The notes beneath the pieces were generated by a model. That model made no database searches, was not told the origin of the DNA, and saw only the letters and a program-made list of their open reading frames with translations. A stretch of 64,000 bases of DNA from Marinithermus hydrothermalis DSM 14884 (GTDB lineage Bacteria; Deinococcota; Deinococci; Deinococcales; Marinithermaceae). A program made the position numbers and the translations under genes. The DNA lies in contig NC_015387.1 in assembly GCF_000195335.1 (NCBI RefSeq), forward strand, positions 1,732,001-1,796,000, in the 5' to 3' direction. Shown one piece after another: positions 60,813 to 64,000 of the stretch; the stretch's first letter is position 1; every line of letters starts with the position of its first letter.

Positions 60813-62699
60813 ATGCCTCGCTGGGTTCTTGTGCTCCTTGCGCTGGCGCTGGCGGCGTGCCGTAACGGCACCGTACCCGAGGGGACGACCCTAAGCCCCG
60901 AGGGCACGGGACGCTTCGGGATGACGGCCCCCGCGAACGCGGTGTGGCAGCTCGTCCCGGACCCGAACGCCCCGGCCTTCCTGCAGCTCACGCCCAACCG
61001 CGGTATCGGGCCTGCCGTGGTTCAGGTCACCGCCAGCCCCACCCCCTTCCTGCCCGACCAAGCCGTGGTGGAGGCGCGGGTAGCCGTGAGCGGCGACCTG
61101 AACGGTGTGATCCGGGTGCGTTGGCCGCTCGTGCGCGTCACGGGCACCCTCTACCCCCCACCGCTCGAGGCCGCCCGGAACGCCTCCTTCCCAGCGCGCG
61201 GCCTGTTCACTCCCGAAGCCGCCGCGCCTGTTCGCGAGGTGCTCGTGAAGTACCGGTCCAGCCCCGCGCGCCCCCTCGCCCTCACCGCCTCGGCTCGCGT
61301 ACTGGCGCACGACCCGCAACACCGCCTCTTGCGCCTCGAGGCCCCCGACCCTCAGGCGCTCCTCGAGCGCCTCGCGGCGGACCCGGCCGTGGAGTGGGCC
61401 GAGCCCAACGCCCGGGTGTACGCGCTGAGCGTGGCGGGCGAACCCATGGACGCGTTCTACCCCCTCCAGTGGCACCTGCGGCGCACGGGGGCCCGCTGGG
61501 CGCACCTGGCCACGTACCCCGTACCCGTTACCGTTGCGGTGATCGACACGGGGGTGCGGTTCGATCACCCGGACCTCTCGGGGCGCGTGTGGGGCCCGGG
61601 GGAGGGCGCGCTGGATTTGGTGGAGGGGGACACGGACCCCACCGACCCCTTCGACAACCTCAAGCCCGAAGCGGGCAGCCACGGCACGCACGTTACGGGC
61701 CTCATCGCGGCCAGCGCGGGGCCCTTCCCGCCCGCCTGCCCAACCTGCACGAACTCCGGCACCGTCGGCCTCGCCTGGCCCGCCCCCGTCAAGGTCCTGC
61801 CTATCCGCGTCCTGGACACGCGCGGCAGCGGCACCGTCGCCGCGGTCGCCGCCGCGATCCGATACGCGGCCGGCCTGCCCATCACCTGGGACGGCGTGAC
61901 CTACACAAACCCCCATCCCGCCCAGGTCATCAACCTCTCCCTCGGCACGACCGCCTTCTCCCACGCGATGTGCGAGGCCGTGCGCGAGGCCACGGCGCGC
62001 GGCGTCGCGGTCGTGGCCGCCGCGGGGAACGGCGCGGCCTCGAACCTCGTCTACCCCGCCTCGTGCGACGGCGCGATCAGCGTGGCCGCCACCGACTATA
62101 ACTTCGGCGGCGCGCCCCGGCGCGCCTGGTACTCGGAGTTCAACGATGCCGTGGACGTGAGCGCCCCCGGCGGGGACGTGAGCGTGGACAGCGACCGGGA
62201 CGGGTACCCGGACGGAATCCTCTCCACCACCTGGAACTACGTCGAGGGCCGCCCCAACTACGCCTTCTACATGGGCACCTCCCAAGCCACGCCCCAGGTG
62301 GCGGGCGCGCTCGCGCTGCTCATCGCAAGCGGCCGCGCCGCCACCGGCCAGGCGGCTTGGGCGGCCCTCCAGCCGCACCTCACCGACCTCGGCGACCCGG
62401 GGCCGGACCCCGCGTTCGGGTACGGGTTCCTGAACCTGCCTCCCGCCCTTGGCGTCACCCCGCCCCCCGGCCCGTTTCGCGTCACCCTCACCGGTCCCAC
62501 TACCCGCCACCTCGTCCCGGACGCGGACGGGCGCTTCGTGACCCACCTACCCCCCGGCCGCTACGCCCTCACCGCCTGCCGCGACGACAGCGCGAACGGC
62601 TTGTGCGACCCCGGCGAGCCCGCCCTCGAGCAATCCCTCGAGGTCCCGGGCGACGCGCTCGAGCAGGACCTGGGCGCGCTTTCCTTAACCCCGCCCTAA
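60813..62699 (+). CDS. Subtilisin-like serine protease (S8), lipoprotein
   Basis: A 628-residue secreted protease. The signal peptide ends in the lipobox LALAACRN (Cys 17), so it should be anchored to a membrane. A beta-rich prodomain and I9-like inhibitor piece (ending EWAEPNARVYAL) precede the catalytic domain with Asp VAVIDTGVRFDHPDLSG, His GSHGTHVTGLIA and Ser YMGTSQATPQVAGALALL. A C-terminal beta domain (FRVTLTGPTTRHLVPDADG) follows. It lies 13 nt behind the VWA gene and 45 nt before a paralogue. Confidence 0.93.
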   Translation: MPRWVLVLLALALAACRNGTVPEGTTLSPEGTGRFGMTAPANAVWQLVPDPNAPAFLQLTPNRGIGPAVVQVTASPTPFLPDQAVVEARVAVSGDLNGVIRVRWPLVRVTGTLYPPPLEAARNASFPARGLFTPEAAAPVREVLVKYRSSPARPLALTASARVLAHDPQHRLLRLEAPDPQALLERLAADPAVEWAEPNARVYALSVAGEPMDAFYPLQWHLRRTGARWAHLATYPVPVTVAVIDTGVRFDHPDLSGRVWGPGEGALDLVEGDTDPTDPFDNLKPEAGSHGTHVTGLIAASAGPFPPACPTCTNSGTVGLAWPAPVKVLPIRVLDTRGSGTVAAVAAAIRYAAGLPITWDGVTYTNPHPAQVINLSLGTTAFSHAMCEAVREATARGVAVVAAAGNGAASNLVYPASCDGAISVAATDYNFGGAPRRAWYSEFNDAVDVSAPGGDVSVDSDRDGYPDGILSTTWNYVEGRPNYAFYMGTSQATPQVAGALALLIASGRAATGQAAWAALQPHLTDLGDPGPDPAFGYGFLNLPPALGVTPPPGPFRVTLTGPTTRHLVPDADGRFVTHLPPGRYALTACRDDSANGLCDPGEPALEQSLEVPGDALEQDLGALSLTPP

Positions 62700-62744
62700 G
62701 CCACACCTCACCCAAGGATCCTTTGCGTCTGCCAGAATAAGGCC

Positions 62745-64000
62745 ATGCGGCGTGCGCTCCTGTTGATGCTAGGGCTCGGCCTCGCGGGGTGCCAGTTCTT
62801 CCTCAACACCCCGCCGCGGATCACGGCCTTCACCGCGACTCCCAACAACCTATGGGTGACCTTTACCTGGAGCGTGTCCGACCCGGACGGGGACGCCCTC
62901 GAGTGCCGGCTGGACGCGGACGGGAACGGGAGTACCGACCTCCTCATCCCTAACTGTACGAGCGGCAGCTACACCTACGGCTACCCCCAGGAGGGGAGCT
63001 TCACCGCGACGCTCGTGGTGCAGGACCCGGATGGAGGCACCGCCACGGAAACTACGACAGTCACCCCCACCTGGCCCACCACCTTCCCCACCCCAGCCGA
63101 CCGCTGCCCCGCGCCCGTCGGCGCGACCGCCCTGCCCGCCGCCCTGCCCGTCCCGAAGACCGGCGTGGCCGACTTCACCCCCGCGCACGTGCCCGGCGAG
63201 CTCCTCGCCTTCACCGGTGACGGCCTCACCCTGCAAAGCACCGCCCTCCTCGAGGCCGAGCGCACCCTGGGCCTCACGCGCGTAGCCACGCTGGAAAACG
63301 GCTGGGTGCATTACCGCGTCGCCCCTGGGGAGGAAGCCGCCGCCGCGGCGGCCCTCGTGGCGCGCGGCGCGGCCCGGTACGTGCAGCCCAACTACCGGTA
63401 CGGCCTGCTCTTCGTCCCGAACGACCCCTATTACGTCCCCGACCAGCAGGACCAGTTTCAACTCCTGGGCCTCGAGGCGGCCTGGGACCAGGTGAGCGCC
63501 TCCTGCCGGCCCGTGGTCGCGGTGGTGGATACGGGCGCGGCGTTCACTCACCCGGACCTCGACGCGAACCTCCTCCCCGGGTACGACTTCTCGGATGACG
63601 ACCCCGACGCGAGCGACATGGACGGGCACGGCTCCCAGGTCGCGAGCCTCATCGCCGCCGAGACCCATAACAACGAGGGGATGGCCAGCGTCACGCAGGG
63701 CGCAGCGTACCTCCTGCCCCTCAAGGTCTTCCCCAACGCCACCACCCTCACCCTGGCCCAAGCCATCAACTTCGCGGTGGACGCCGAAGCTCACGTGATC
63801 AACCTCAGCCTCTGCCTCATCGCCAACAAGGACGAGAACCAAGACGGCCGGAACGACTGCGCTCAAATCACGGATCCCGCCACCCAAACCGACGGCCTGA
63901 TCGAGGACGCCCTGTACCGCGCCTACACCCAGGGCGTCCTCACCCTCGCCGCGAGCGGGAACGACGGGCTGGGCTACGTGGGGTACCCCGCGAGCTCGAG
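62745..64000 (+). CDS. Subtilisin-like serine protease (S8), lipoprotein, cut by the window end
   Basis: ATG 62745 begins MRRALLLMLGLGLAGCQFF, a signal peptide with lipobox LAGC (Cys 16). A PKD/cadherin-like beta domain with SVSDPDGDALECRLDADGNG follows, then an I9-type prodomain ending AARYVQPNYRYGL, then the S8 catalytic Asp in PVVAVVDTGAAFTHPDLD and His in DGHGSQVASLIAAE. The window ends before the catalytic Ser, at ASGNDGLGYVGYPAS. It is a tandem paralogue of the preceding protease but has a different accessory domain. CAGAAT at 62733-62738 suggests its own leaderless start. Confidence 0.9.
   Translation, partial: MRRALLLMLGLGLAGCQFFLNTPPRITAFTATPNNLWVTFTWSVSDPDGDALECRLDADGNGSTDLLIPNCTSGSYTYGYPQEGSFTATLVVQDPDGGTATETTTVTPTWPTTFPTPADRCPAPVGATALPAALPVPKTGVADFTPAHVPGELLAFTGDGLTLQSTALLEAERTLGLTRVATLENGWVHYRVAPGEEAAAAAALVARGAARYVQPNYRYGLLFVPNDPYYVPDQQDQFQLLGLEAAWDQVSASCRPVVAVVDTGAAFTHPDLDANLLPGYDFSDDDPDASDMDGHGSQVASLIAAETHNNEGMASVTQGAAYLLPLKVFPNATTLTLAQAINFAVDAEAHVINLSLCLIANKDENQDGRNDCAQITDPATQTDGLIEDALYRAYTQGVLTLAASGNDGLGYVGYPASS

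Noticed and set aside
60891-62546. A 551-codon minus-strand frame over the first subtilase
   Set aside because: Gly/Arg/Val-rich shadow of a protease gene with complete catalytic motifs.

Overview
The window is high-GC, gene-dense bacterial chromosome that I read as a member of the Thermaceae (Deinococcota, for example a Marinithermus, Oceanithermus or Meiothermus relative). This rests on gene content (a complete thi operon behind a TPP element, bacillithiol-type BshB1, NucS, ROK glucokinase, DUF2905, the ABC-2 trio COG4586/4587/3694, MoxR/DUF58/VWA genes), on the many start codons lying 5-7 nt after a TANNNT -10 box (leaderless mRNAs, common in Thermus and Deinococcus), and on the codon bias. 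The species call is inference.

Layout. 1-2.7 kb: end of an iron ABC transport operon (binding-protein tail, two-domain permease, ATPase), converging on a ferritin-like gene. 3.3-6.4 kb: a small unknown protein, truA, an LpxB-like glycosyltransferase and an exported protein. 6.5-11.5 kb: thiamine biosynthesis operon thiE-thiS-thiG-thiO-thiC-thiD under a TPP riboswitch whose hairpin masks the thiE ribosome-binding site, followed by a separately promoted ABC transporter (permease, ATPase, binding protein) that may bring in a thiamine precursor. 14-17.7 kb: nucS, a kelch protein, a solitary 36-nt CRISPR-type repeat, tRNA-Ile(GAU) and two small envelope proteins. 17.7-23 kb: argF-argC-argJ divergent from a marR-MFS pair, with facing promoters in an AT-rich spacer. 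23-28.7 kb: bshB1-plsY, an ABC-2 exporter trio, and a cobalamin pair (BtuF-like protein and PduO-type adenosyltransferase). 28.8-35.2 kb: an aldo/keto reductase remnant, alr, the moxR-DUF58-VWA-VWA operon and DUF190-crcB.

35.2-40.5 kb is the one clearly accessory stretch. It holds an IS982-family element with terminal inverted repeats, tgt standing between mobile DNA, decayed coding remnants, and an IS4-like element with 14-bp inverted repeats and a 4-bp duplication. The IS4-like element is inserted into a frameshifted small gene encoding a secreted, Gly-rich, bacteriocin-like peptide. Several more short hydrophobic peptides follow it. I regard this as the most novel part of the window: a decaying small-peptide locus.

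40.5-64 kb returns to core genes: uraA behind an intrinsic terminator, a TPR protein, and pheS-pheT preceded by a nine-codon open frame with three consecutive Phe codons and mutually exclusive hairpins (an apparent attenuation leader). Then come a CvpA-like protein, pfkA, rsmI, an EamA exporter, an NHL-type lipoprotein, a glutaredoxin-DUF2905 pair, a GNAT protein, a ROK kinase, a small unknown, an M20 hydrolase, rlmB, an SDR-like protein, ispG, a response regulator with an unknown C-terminal half, a 744-residue VWA membrane protein, and two tandem lipoprotein subtilases, the second cut by the window edge.
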